From Pyrobaculum neutrophilum V24Sta (GTDB taxonomy: Archaea > Thermoproteota > Thermoprotei > Thermoproteales > Thermoproteaceae), in NCBI RefSeq assembly GCF_000019805.1, contig NC_010525.1, positions 248,001 through 312,000 on the forward strand: a DNA stretch of 64,000 nt, written 5' to 3'. A program made the translations under genes and the position numbers. The notes below the pieces were generated by a model. It was not told where the DNA came from, did not search any database, and worked only from the letters and a program-made list of their open reading frames with translations. Position 1 is the stretch's first letter; each line of letters starts with the position of its first letter. This document shows, one piece after another, positions 49,369 to 57,883 of this stretch.

Positions 49369-50376
49369 CTATATCCCAAATAGCCTATAGCAAGTTTTAC
49401 AGACATCTGGAGGCTCACCTATGGTGCCAACATCCATGTTGTACCTCCTATATTCAAACATTGACCTAAACTCCTTTGCTTTCTTTGAATTTATTATTTT
49501 TTTCAAGCTTATCATTTTTAAGTTTCCCCAACACGTCTTGGGGATCATATAAAAACGCATATTAAACAACCGGGGAATCTCAGGCAAGGGAAGCCCAAGG
49601 TAGACGCATGGGCATATATCGCCGTCGGCGGTTATAAAAACGGCCTTAGTCGGCGTTTCGGGGCACTCCGCCAGTTCAAATGGCGCTATGTTATCTGTCA
49701 CAAAGCCGACCCCCACCTCCCTCGCGATCTGTTGTGCCTGTGCGAGAGCTCTCTCGATCTCTCTAGGCTTCTCCCACCTGTCTGAAAAAGCTTTTAACGA
49801 TGCCACGTCGACGTTGAATAGATAGTTTAGGTTGCTTACTTTTACCCGGTCTACCCCGAGTCTAGCTGCCATTTTTACAAACTCGGGAAGCTCCCTGTAG
49901 TTATCGCCAAGTAGCATATATACAGCCACCGCCTCCGGCTTCTCATGCCTGATTCTTAACAAATATTCTACATTCTTAAAGACCACGTTGAAGTCGTTTC
50001 CAACTCTATATCTGTTATGAGTTTCGGCTCTAGCCCCGGCGAAAGTGACAGCGACGAGATCTATGGGGATCTCTACAAGTGTGCGAGCCACCTCCTCTCT
50101 CAGAAGCGTTCCATTTGTCGTAATTCCGACATTGGCTATCTTTTTTGCAGAAGCCGCCATTTCTATAAGACGCGGATGTAAAAGCGGCTCGCCCCACCCC
50201 TGCAGATGGATATATTCAGCCTCTTCTACCTCGGCAAGAAACCTCTTGTAGAGGTCAAAATCCATGAGCTTCACAGGCCAGAGGCCCCTCTGCCTAAAGT
50301 AGGAGACTGGGCAATATACACAGTTGGCGTTACATGCCGTAGAGACCTCAACCTGGTATATACGAGGTTTATACAC
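49369..50376 (-). CDS. Radical SAM protein with SPASM-like Cys-rich C-terminus
   Basis: 335 residues from GTG 50376. VEVSTACNANCVYCPVSYF near residue 9 carries the CxxxCxxC; GWGEPLLHPRLIE near residue 60 is the SAM-binding GGE-type motif, and TTNGTLL near 87 the next strand. The C-terminus has CPETP, DICPCVYLG and CKTCY near residues 228, 248 and 326, resembling a SPASM domain with auxiliary clusters. Enzymes of this group modify peptides or porphyrin side chains. In a sulfite-reductase island a siroheme- or DsrC-related maturation is conceivable, but this is inference. Confidence 0.8.
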   Translation of the reverse strand: MYKPRIYQVEVSTACNANCVYCPVSYFRQRGLWPVKLMDFDLYKRFLAEVEEAEYIHLQGWGEPLLHPRLIEMAASAKKIANVGITTNGTLLREEVARTLVEIPIDLVAVTFAGARAETHNRYRVGNDFNVVFKNVEYLLRIRHEKPEAVAVYMLLGDNYRELPEFVKMAARLGVDRVKVSNLNYLFNVDVASLKAFSDRWEKPREIERALAQAQQIAREVGVGFVTDNIAPFELAECPETPTKAVFITADGDICPCVYLGLPLPEIPRLFNMRFYMIPKTCWGNLKMISLKKIINSKKAKEFRSMFEYRRYNMDVGTIGEPPDVCKTCYRLFGI

Positions 50377-50459
50377 GAGATATTACATCGGCTACGATAT
50401 CTATTTTGTTACTCAAAAGTGAAAAACAAGATAATAAAAGAGATGTGTAAAAATGTAGT

Positions 50460-51230
50460 ATGCTAGACGCCGTGTTGTTCATAGGCGTCCCATATCTCGC
50501 ACTAGTAGTACTTATTATAGGAGTTCTAGCCAAGATAGGCGCCTGGATTTCGCCACGTGGGCTAACCTCTCTAGCCTCCGTAGCTGTAGTTTCCTACAAC
50601 TGGAGCGCAGGAGCTAGAGCTGGAGAGGTGTTAAAACGGATATTGACATTCTACACACTGAAATACACCAACGACAAGTTGCTCTACTGGGGTGCGCTCC
50701 TCTTCCACTGGGGTATATTTCTAACTCTCTTACTAGGCCACACAGCTCTCTTCTTCTCCCCTGAGCAGCTTGCGGCAATGGGCATAGACCCATCCACTAG
50801 AAAAATAATAGCTATAGGCCTAGGGACGCTATTTGGCATTGTGGTAGTTATAGGATTAATCTTGCTCTGGGCTAGGCGGCTGACAAAGCCTGAGGTAAAA
50901 AGCTTTACCTTCGCCGACGATTGGTTTGCACTAGTCTTAATAACGGCGATAGTACTCGTAGGCCTAGTTAACACCGCAGTCATACATCCACATTATGACA
51001 AAACAGTTACGCCGTGGCTACAAAATCTACTGACAGGCAATGTAGCCGCGGCGTTAGAGGCCATAACTAAGGCGGAGCCGCTGGTTAAATTACACATATT
51101 CCTCGCAGAGGTGCTAATGATATACGTCCCATTTGGAAAAATGATACACCCATTTACAATATTCTTTGAACCTACAATTACATCTGCACCATATAAAGTA
51201 TCTGGAAGCGAAGTTATTTTTTCAAAGTAA
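50460..51230 (+). CDS. DsrM/NarI-like membrane cytochrome b subunit (second copy)
   Basis: 256 residues, five helices. LLFHWGIFLTLLLGHTALFF near residue 80 places two His on one helix, and the final helix has KLHIFLAEVLMIYVPFGKMIHP near residue 217 with two more, a fit to two b hemes as in NarI/DsrM. Compared with the first copy it lacks the charged insert. It lies 38 bases before dsrA and is likely the membrane anchor dedicated to DsrAB, with the DsrK copy at 47902. Confidence 0.8.
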   Translation: MLDAVLFIGVPYLALVVLIIGVLAKIGAWISPRGLTSLASVAVVSYNWSAGARAGEVLKRILTFYTLKYTNDKLLYWGALLFHWGIFLTLLLGHTALFFSPEQLAAMGIDPSTRKIIAIGLGTLFGIVVVIGLILLWARRLTKPEVKSFTFADDWFALVLITAIVLVGLVNTAVIHPHYDKTVTPWLQNLLTGNVAAALEAITKAEPLVKLHIFLAEVLMIYVPFGKMIHPFTIFFEPTITSAPYKVSGSEVIFSK

Positions 51231-51267
51231 GTAATAAGGCTTATTTAAGACTAGACGTTTTTTCCAC

Positions 51268-52506
51268 ATGGCTGCACCCCCAAATCTACCGCCGCCAGAT
51301 AAACTGCTCGAGATGGCTGAGCAATACCTCAAAGAGCTAGAGAAGGGGCCGTGGCCAAGCCACGTGGCGGAGATAAGGAAAACAGGCTACCCACTCCACG
51401 TATATGGCGTTGGTCTAGTCGCTAGAAAAAGCCCGTGGGGGCCTAGCGCGGTAAAGGCAAAGCGTCTAACGGGAGTATTGGCGAGAATTGCTAGAGATTG
51501 GGTGCCGAAGGGCGGAGAGGAGGTACACTTCAGAGTCTTCCACACCCCCGGTAGGTTTCTACCAACGAGCTACCTAAGGGGAATTATAAAAGTGGCCAGG
51601 GAGTACGGAATCGGCCTTGTGGAAGTGGTAGGTCAGACGGGCGCCATGGTGATTAATGTGAGGAGCAAAGAGGTGGGAGACGCCATGATTGAGGCGTTGA
51701 GGCAGGTTGGTACAGACGTAGGCGGTAGCGGCGACGCCATTAGAGAGCTGAATACATGCGTAGGCCCCGCCCTCTGCGAATTTGCGCTCTACGACACTCT
51801 GAAGTGGTTTACGGAGTTTAGAAAAGACAAGAAGATCCACGACGCAATTGCAGTGCCGGGGTTCCCCTACAAGTTCAAGATTAAATTCTCGGGGTGCCCC
51901 ATGGACTGCGGTAGAGCAAACAGAGCAGACCTCGGCTTCATTGGAACATGGAAGGGCGCCCCCGAGGTAGACCAGGAGCTACTGAGGAAGAAGATAGAGG
52001 CGGGCGAGGTGGACCCCAACGACCTCGTTTCTAAATGCGCCGGGGGGGCGATAAGTTGGGACGCCGAAAAGAAAGAGCTGAAAATAGACGGCTCTAGGTG
52101 TAAGAAGTGTATGTACTGTATTAGGAAGGCGTACCCGGCCATCAAGCCAGGGAAAGAGAGACGTGTGGCTGTGGTGGTAGGTGGTGGATCAAAGGGGAGG
52201 TACGGTCCTAAGCTCGGCTGGTTTGTGGGGTACCTGAAGCCAGACGAGGTGCAGAAAGGCATAGAGTTGGTGTTTAAAGTTATTGAGCCGTGGGATAAGG
52301 AGGCGCAGGCCAAGGTACGCGTAGGAGACTACATCCTAATGACTGGGCTTTACCAATTCATAGAGAAGACAGGCATACAGCTAGAGGACACTCCGAAGCT
52401 TGTCGAAAAGTTGCCAGACAATGTGCCGTACCGCGTCTTGCCGGAGGAGGAGCGTAAGAAATATGCCCAGTTTGCAGAAGAACTAAGACGGGCGGTGGGG
52501 ATATGA
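51268..52506 (+). CDS. dsrA: Dissimilatory sulfite reductase alpha subunit
   Basis: 412 residues, leaderless behind TTATTTAA (51241-51248). Siroheme-[4Fe-4S] site: CVGPALCEFALYDT near residue 168 (Cx5C) and FSGCPMDCGRANRADLGF near 209 (Cx3C). A ferredoxin insert follows with SKCAGGAISWD and CKKCMYCIRKAYPAIKPG near 254 and 278. Together with DsrB it forms an alpha2beta2 enzyme reducing sulfite by six electrons, delivering sulfur to DsrC. ATGA overlap with dsrB. Presence of the full Cys set says the enzyme is intact. Confidence 0.96.
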   Translation: MAAPPNLPPPDKLLEMAEQYLKELEKGPWPSHVAEIRKTGYPLHVYGVGLVARKSPWGPSAVKAKRLTGVLARIARDWVPKGGEEVHFRVFHTPGRFLPTSYLRGIIKVAREYGIGLVEVVGQTGAMVINVRSKEVGDAMIEALRQVGTDVGGSGDAIRELNTCVGPALCEFALYDTLKWFTEFRKDKKIHDAIAVPGFPYKFKIKFSGCPMDCGRANRADLGFIGTWKGAPEVDQELLRKKIEAGEVDPNDLVSKCAGGAISWDAEKKELKIDGSRCKKCMYCIRKAYPAIKPGKERRVAVVVGGGSKGRYGPKLGWFVGYLKPDEVQKGIELVFKVIEPWDKEAQAKVRVGDYILMTGLYQFIEKTGIQLEDTPKLVEKLPDNVPYRVLPEEERKKYAQFAEELRRAVGI

Positions 52507-53639
52507 GCGCGATACAGTTAAACATACCCAACGAGCTCGACAGATTCTTGCCGGATATAGTCAAGAGGAACTACGGCAAGTGGAAAGAGAGGAAGTTCCA
52601 CGGCCCCGGCATTATAGAGCACGTCTCCGAGACAGGCGAAAGGGTGTTCACCGTGAAAGCGGCTCTGCCGCCTAACGCCAGAGTTAGCGTAGACACGTTG
52701 GAGAAGTTTGCGGATATCGCCGATAAACTGGGCGTAGGCGCCCTGCGTATAACTATTGCGGGCAACGTCGAGTTTATCACAGACTCGCTTGAGAAAGCGC
52801 TGAAGATCAGAGAGGAGCTGGAGAAGCTGGGCTTCCCAGTGGGAGGCTGGGGAGGAGCGCTGTGGGGCATTAACACATGTACCGCGTTTCTCACATGTCA
52901 AATCGCGGTGATAGACGCGCCGAGCATCGGCAAAGCGCTTGGAGACGCCCTCAAGCCCTACTTCACGGGCGAGGAGAAGCTTCCCGCAAAGCTGAGGGTC
53001 TTCATATCTGGCTGTCCCTCGGGTTGTGCAGGAGGCACTGCTATTGACATAGCAATTGTCGGCATGTGGGGCGCCCCGCCCAAGATAAGAGAGGAGGTAC
53101 TGCCGCTGTGTATGCCTCCTCCCAAAGCCCTTGCTAAAATACCAGAGAGCCAGGTATTCCTAGTGCAGGTGTGTCCAACCGGCGCGTTGACGCTAAGGAG
53201 AGAGGGAGAGAAGATAAAGCTTGTATTAGTGGGCGAGAAGTGTATCAACTGCGGCCGTTGTAAGGACAACTGCGACGCGTTTGACTACGACCCGAAGGAC
53301 GTAGGCGCGGCCATATTGATAGGCGGCAAGATGGCGAATACAGGAGTTGGGCCTAGACTCGCCAGAGTACTTATACCGTGGATTCCTGCAAATCCGCCGA
53401 GATATGATGAAATAATCGCGGTTGTGAAAAAGGTTGTTGATGTGTGGAAGAAGCATGGCAGACCTGGAGAGAGACTTGCAGACTTCGTCGAGAGAATAGG
53501 CTGGGCAAAGTTCGTCGAGTTGGTGGGTGCGCCGAAAATGGCGGCGCAGTATCTATGGTGGCCAGACGCCGCAAGAACCTACCTGACATACAGGGCCAGG
53601 GGCGAGGTTATATTCAAAGGATTCAGAGATGCGCCATAG
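52503..53639 (+). CDS. dsrB: Dissimilatory sulfite reductase beta subunit
   Basis: 378 residues. GINTCTAFLTCQIAVIDAPS near residue 121 and FISGCPSGCAGGTAIDI near 164 hold the siroheme-cluster Cys; VCPTGALTL and CINCGRCKDNCDAFD near 222 and 243 bind the ferredoxin cluster. In known enzymes the catalytic siroheme sits in the DsrB half. It overlaps an unknown gene by 11 bases. Confidence 0.96.
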   Translation: MSAIQLNIPNELDRFLPDIVKRNYGKWKERKFHGPGIIEHVSETGERVFTVKAALPPNARVSVDTLEKFADIADKLGVGALRITIAGNVEFITDSLEKALKIREELEKLGFPVGGWGGALWGINTCTAFLTCQIAVIDAPSIGKALGDALKPYFTGEEKLPAKLRVFISGCPSGCAGGTAIDIAIVGMWGAPPKIREEVLPLCMPPPKALAKIPESQVFLVQVCPTGALTLRREGEKIKLVLVGEKCINCGRCKDNCDAFDYDPKDVGAAILIGGKMANTGVGPRLARVLIPWIPANPPRYDEIIAVVKKVVDVWKKHGRPGERLADFVERIGWAKFVELVGAPKMAAQYLWWPDAARTYLTYRARGEVIFKGFRDAP

Positions 53640-54024
53640 GGAGATACCCCCTGGAACACTACCCTTTTTCCTTGCCTACCAGACAGAAAATAGAGAGTTT
53701 TTCCACATCCCCCACTTCAAGATGTATGTAATTTCAGACCTCTCCCCCTCCTCGTACACGCTCAGTTTTATATGGTACGGAGTGAAGATACAGGGAGAGA
53801 AAGAGACCGCTATAGAGTTCACTGCGGATAATATACCGTGGGTTGGTAGAAAGACAAAGTTTGTACTTGTGCTCTTCCCCACAGAGGGGGGTTACCAACC
53901 GCTTCTCCGCGTTGAAATACCGCTAGGAGATGCCATGTTTCACTGGGACCGCATAGCTTATGCAATACTACAGGAGAGGCTACACAACCTCCTAGGCGAT
54001 GGATATATAGTTTCTCAGATTTAA
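53629..54024 (+). CDS. Protein of unknown function between dsrB and dsrC
   Basis: 131 residues, no Cys except none in the core, beta-rich (FVLVLFPTEGGYQPLLRVEI) and without membrane helices. It overlaps the dsrB end by 11 bases, and dsrC begins 38 bases later behind its own promoter. I cannot assign it to DsrD, DsrE/F or other dsr accessory proteins. Its tight coupling to dsrB and absence of alternative partners argue for a role with the reductase. Confidence 0.6.
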   Translation: MRHREIPPGTLPFFLAYQTENREFFHIPHFKMYVISDLSPSSYTLSFIWYGVKIQGEKETAIEFTADNIPWVGRKTKFVLVLFPTEGGYQPLLRVEIPLGDAMFHWDRIAYAILQERLHNLLGDGYIVSQI

Positions 54025-54061
54025 GTAACTAAATTTTTTATTTCATATAGTGATTAACGAC

Positions 54062-54397
54062 ATGCCGGTAAAATGTCCAGGGGAGTATAAAGTAGACGAT
54101 GTAACAATAATATTAGACGAAGAATGTTTTTTATCAAATCCCGAGGTGTGGAATGAAAAAGTTGCCGAGTGGATGGCACGGGAGCTTGAGGGCATACAGA
54201 AGATGACCGAGGACCACTGGAAGGTAGTTAAGTACCTTAGAGAGTATTGGGAGACCTACGGCGTGTGTCCACCTATAAAGATGTTGCTAAAGGAGACTGG
54301 ATTTACTCTTGAGCAGATCTACCAGCTATTTCCCTCGGGGCCTGCCAACGGCGCTTGTAAAGTAGCAGGAGCGCCAAAGCCAACAGGCTGCGTCTAG
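54062..54397 (+). CDS. dsrC: DsrC sulfur-carrier protein
   Basis: 111 residues from ATG 54062; TTTTTTATTT at 54033-54042 excludes the frame extension at 54050. The TusE/DsrC fold with a WMARELEG-type helix and a flexible C-terminus NGACKVAGAPKPTGCV: two Cys ten residues apart with the last one penultimate, the pattern of true DsrC. Those Cys carry the trisulfide from sulfite reduction, later reduced by DsrMK. An intact DsrC with both Cys means the whole DsrAB-C-MK electron path is encoded here. Confidence 0.94.
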   Translation: MPVKCPGEYKVDDVTIILDEECFLSNPEVWNEKVAEWMARELEGIQKMTEDHWKVVKYLREYWETYGVCPPIKMLLKETGFTLEQIYQLFPSGPANGACKVAGAPKPTGCV

Positions 54398-54450
54398 TCA
54401 AAACTTCTCTCACAATCGTCCACCAGAACCGTTTTTGGCGGCCTACCGGT

Positions 54451-54512
54451 ATACAAAATGTACACTGCGTATTCTATCTGAACAACATGTATTTCATATG
54501 TACATTTTGTAT
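54451..54512. promoter_or_regulatory. 14-base inverted repeat before the YeiH gene (two TACAAAATGTA elements)
   Basis: ATACAAAATGTACA (54451-54464) is repeated in inverted orientation at 54499-54512. Each arm contains TACAAAATGTA. It lies between dsrC and the YeiH TATA box (TTAAATC about 54556-54565), suggesting a two-site operator. Confidence 0.55.
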
Positions 54513-54584
54513 TTGTAAAATTTATCTATATGTTACAGAGAGCTAGGTAATAAATTACTTAAATCTATCAATGAGAGACAGTTC

Positions 54585-55988
54585 ATGTCTCAGCCAAAAA
54601 AGATAGACTGGTCCTCTCTATATAAGAAGGAGGATTGGTGGGCGTTGTGGCTAGGGCTGGCGCTCTTTTTCTATGCGTTTATAGGCTTCTACGCGTATAG
54701 AGACGCCCTGGGTTGGGTGCCGATGTGGAAGGTGTGGACAGATATCTCGTCGCCTGTGGCTGTGCCCAACCCCAAGTTGGTATTTGGCTCGCCTTGGGTA
54801 AACCTCATAGTGGCTTGGATAGTGATGATGTTGCTATTGATGGGCCCCGCCAAGCTAATTGGCATAAAGCCACTGGACTGGGTAAAGGGTTTCACTGTGA
54901 TTTACTGGCTGTGGTGGATATGTGCAATAATTACAGGCTACAAACCTATCGCCAGTGTAGTGACTACTGAATTCGCTTTTACACTGGCATTGTTCATAGG
55001 CATCTTAATTGGCAATCTGCCCAAATTGCCACAGTGGCTGTTAGGGTCGGCGAGGGGCGAGTGGTTTATAAAAACTGCAATTGTCCTCCTGGGTGCTAAG
55101 ATCCTTTTCACAGACTGGATTAGATACGGCGGCTCCGTCCTCACAATGGTCCTAATGGGGTTCCCCGTGTTTATGTTATTGGCCTTCCCCATATTTAGAC
55201 TCTTCACAAAGAACACAGACTTAAGCGTTGTTTCAGCTGTCGGCGTTGGCGTCTGTGGAGTCTCTGCTGCTATAGCGGCGGCGGGCGCCATAGGGGCGCC
55301 TGCCATATACCCCACGATGGTTTCCGCTGCCATACTTATCTACGCTGCTGTCGAGTTGATAATACTGCCTATGGTTGCGATAAGTCTTGTTAAATCTGGT
55401 GTAATATCGGAAGCTGCCGCAGGCGCTTGGATGGGCCTTTCTGTGAAGACTGACGGTGCGGCGGCCGCTTCGGCAGAAATTGTCGCAAGAGGTATAGGCT
55501 CAGACACGCCGCTTAAAATAGGCGTAATGAGCAAAGTGCTCATCGACATCTGGATCGGCACAATCGCCTTCGTGCTTGCGCTAATTTGGGTATTCCTAGT
55601 CGAGCCTAGACGCGCCGCAGTAGCAACACAGAGGAAGCCGTCGCCGCTGGAGCTGTGGTTTAGATTCCCCAAGTTCGTCCTGGGGTACTTCTTCACTAGT
55701 CTCGTGGTCTCAGCGCTTATCTTAAGCCTTGCGGGCTCTGTATATGCAAAAGCGGCGAATCCCGTCGATGAGGCCACAAAAGCTGTTGTCCCCATAGTGG
55801 TAGGCCGCGGCACCGACCCGTTTAGAGTTCTGCTCTTCGGCCTCACATTTGTAGCTATTGGAATAAACACACGCTTCTCGCTGATGAAGCAGTATAAGGT
55901 GTGGAACCTCTTCATAGCCTACGGCATAGCGTTACTTGTAATAATAGGCGTTGCCTACCTCCTAGCCACTTCCTTCTTCCCCAAATAA
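54585..55988 (+). CDS. YeiH-family membrane transporter (putative sulfate/sulfite exporter)
   Basis: 467 residues, about eleven helices. LALFIGILIGNLPKLPQWLL near residue 132, KTAIVLLGAKILFTDWI near 159, VGVGVCGVSAAIAAAGAIGA near 221 and a final GINTRFSLMKQYK near 428 follow the YeiH/UPF0324 pattern. Members are predicted to move sulfate, sulfite or related anions. The long N-terminal part (about 1-125) adds two or three helices over the bacterial form. Its place after dsrC and behind the TACAAAATGTA pair suits transport of an oxidised sulfur anion. Confidence 0.82.
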   Translation: MSQPKKIDWSSLYKKEDWWALWLGLALFFYAFIGFYAYRDALGWVPMWKVWTDISSPVAVPNPKLVFGSPWVNLIVAWIVMMLLLMGPAKLIGIKPLDWVKGFTVIYWLWWICAIITGYKPIASVVTTEFAFTLALFIGILIGNLPKLPQWLLGSARGEWFIKTAIVLLGAKILFTDWIRYGGSVLTMVLMGFPVFMLLAFPIFRLFTKNTDLSVVSAVGVGVCGVSAAIAAAGAIGAPAIYPTMVSAAILIYAAVELIILPMVAISLVKSGVISEAAAGAWMGLSVKTDGAAAASAEIVARGIGSDTPLKIGVMSKVLIDIWIGTIAFVLALIWVFLVEPRRAAVATQRKPSPLELWFRFPKFVLGYFFTSLVVSALILSLAGSVYAKAANPVDEATKAVVPIVVGRGTDPFRVLLFGLTFVAIGINTRFSLMKQYKVWNLFIAYGIALLVIIGVAYLLATSFFPK

Positions 55989-56066
55989 TCCCACTTTTTT
56001 CAATACCTTTTTCCAATTACACATAAACAAGTAAGTTATGTTAAAATACGTTAAAAGAAACTAGCT

Positions 56067-56720
56067 ATGCCAGAAGTAAAAGGCCCGTATCTGGGGATGA
56101 AAATTCCGGAGGATTTATGTTTTGATACAGACGCCGGGAGGAGGTGCTTCCGCGACTACAAGGGCAGGTGGCTGTTGTTGTTTAGCCATCCCGGCGACTT
56201 CAGACCGGTCTGCACGACAGAGTTTATCGCGTTTGCGAAGAAATACGACGAGTTTAAGAAGAGGGGCGTCGAGCTACTCGGCCTTAGTGTAGACACCGTC
56301 TATAGCAATGTAGAGTGGAAGAGGCAGATAAAGCAGCTGTGGGGCGTCGAGATTCCATTTCCAATAATCTCTGACGTGCCAGATTTCCAAGTAGCAAGTT
56401 TGTTTAACGCAATTCCACCAGGCACGACAGTGACGGTGAGAGCCTTGGCGTTGATCGACCCAGAGCTAAAGCTAGTTTGGTTCGCCCTATATCCACTTGC
56501 AGTTGGTAGAGGCGTCGATGAAATATTACGTGTAATTGACGCAATACAATTTAACTATAAACATGGCTATCTGGCGCCTGTCGATTGGAGGCCAGGCGAC
56601 CCAGTAATAGTCCCACCGCCTCAAAGATACGAGGGCGCTGAGAAGAGACTAAAGGAGACCGGAATCGAGTGCAAGACCTGGTGGTTCTGTACAAAGAAGT
56701 ATGAAGAAGTAGTGGGATAG
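56067..56720 (+). CDS. Peroxiredoxin (Prx6/AhpC-like)
   Basis: 217 residues. FSHPGDFRPVCTTEFIAFAK near residue 34 carries the peroxidatic Cys in PxxxT/SxxC form, with SVDTVYSNVEW following and FPIISD near 98. The C-terminus has CKTWWFC near residue 206, which offers resolving Cys, as in archaeal Prx6-type enzymes. It destroys peroxides, and in an island of oxygen-sensitive sulfur enzymes would be protective. Confidence 0.92.
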   Translation: MPEVKGPYLGMKIPEDLCFDTDAGRRCFRDYKGRWLLLFSHPGDFRPVCTTEFIAFAKKYDEFKKRGVELLGLSVDTVYSNVEWKRQIKQLWGVEIPFPIISDVPDFQVASLFNAIPPGTTVTVRALALIDPELKLVWFALYPLAVGRGVDEILRVIDAIQFNYKHGYLAPVDWRPGDPVIVPPPQRYEGAEKRLKETGIECKTWWFCTKKYEEVVG

Positions 56721-56826
56721 TTTTCTACTTCACGACTATAGGAAGAGTTTTTTCTTTTTAAGTCTCTGTTGTTTTTACCGACTCCCCAAAGGGTTCTTTG
56801 GATTGTCTTAAATTCTTTAGCGCCAT

Positions 56827-57279
56827 TTACTTGGTATATTCGGGAACGTTGTCTAAGAAAACCATATCTCCCTCTACTCTAACTTTGTATCCAATGCCCT
56901 CTAGTATACCCCTTAATGTTTCTCTAATTGTTGCATTGTTAACACGGAAGGCGTTCGGCCCTACTCTATTTGCGTGAAATACCTTAGGCCCGACTCTTGT
57001 TAGTATTTCAAGAAACTCCTCTGGGCTGTAGTAGGCTCTTAGGAGGACTCCAGCCTCTTTGCCAACTTCATAGCCGCCTCGGCCAAGGCCTAGACTTCTC
57101 GCTAGGCGACATATGTGAACCATATCTATGGGGTCTACGCCGTGGTTTATTGAATCTACTGCGGCTTGTATTATAAACTCCAATACTTCGCTAGGTTTTC
57201 TCCCCAAGTTTTTCACTGCGCGGTAGAATTCTTCGGCTAGGTCTTTCCTGAGTGCAAGACGTGAATATTCTCTAACCAT
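56827..57279 (-). CDS. Unknown protein, ribbon-helix-helix-like N-terminus (paralogue A)
   Basis: 150 residues. The first 45 residues (LALRKDLAEEFYRAVKNLG then KPSEVLEFIIQAAVDSI) resemble a ribbon-helix-helix. The remaining part is a compact alpha/beta region of unknown type. The motif HGVDPIDMV near 51 corresponds to RGLTPVNAL in the next gene, and overall helix order agrees, so the two seem to be ancient duplicates. Probably regulators, by location beside the molybdopterin oxidoreductase operon. Confidence 0.55.
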   Translation of the reverse strand: MVREYSRLALRKDLAEEFYRAVKNLGRKPSEVLEFIIQAAVDSINHGVDPIDMVHICRLARSLGLGRGGYEVGKEAGVLLRAYYSPEEFLEILTRVGPKVFHANRVGPNAFRVNNATIRETLRGILEGIGYKVRVEGDMVFLDNVPEYTK

Positions 57280-57298
57280 GTCAGAAATTGTACAGAAG

Positions 57299-57865
57299 TT
57301 ATAATGTTTTTCCCTGACATTCTACTTCTACAGCAATTACTGGATTATATTGCGTCTTTGTTACACATCCAAACTGCTTGATTACCTCTTCGGCGAAGCG
57401 GGCGAGACACCTAGCTGAAAGGGGGCCGGCTGGTGCAAAATATATTCTCCAAACATTGCCTGTTTTATTAATTGTAAAACGGGCGGTGGGAAATTGTGCA
57501 AAGAGAAGAGACGCTACTCTTATAAATTCGTTAAAGTTTTTAAACTCTGAGAGGAGAGTTTTGCCAAATTTCTCCCCAGTTTCTTTCAGATAGTGTTCTA
57601 TCTCAGGGTCGTTACAGATATCCCACTTTTTAGCTAGAAGTTCGAGGAAGGAAAGGGAGACTGGCACTACGTCAAATGCTATTATTTTTTCAAGTAGTTT
57701 ATACATCTCAAGAGCGTTTACCGGTGTTAGACCTCGTTTCATCAACTCCATAGCTAATTTAAGAGAGTCTGTAGCTAGTCTAACAACCGAAAATCCGTGG
57801 CTTTTTGCTAGAGACGCCACTTCTCTAGCTACATCTCCCTCTACTGGTACTGTAGATCTAGACAC
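57299..57865 (-). CDS. Unknown protein, ribbon-helix-helix-like N-terminus (paralogue B)
   Basis: 188 residues. A start VPVEGDVAREVASLAKSHGF, then VVRLATDSLKLAMELMKRGL, resembles the first 50 residues of the neighbouring gene. The C-terminal half has CLARFAEEVIKQFGCV near 150, giving a beta-alpha-beta pattern. Twenty bases separate it from paralogue A, so they are probably co-transcribed. No family recognised. Confidence 0.55.
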   Translation of the reverse strand: MSRSTVPVEGDVAREVASLAKSHGFSVVRLATDSLKLAMELMKRGLTPVNALEMYKLLEKIIAFDVVPVSLSFLELLAKKWDICNDPEIEHYLKETGEKFGKTLLSEFKNFNEFIRVASLLFAQFPTARFTINKTGNVWRIYFAPAGPLSARCLARFAEEVIKQFGCVTKTQYNPVIAVEVECQGKTL

Positions 57866-57883
57866 GATCAGGAATGAAAGTTA

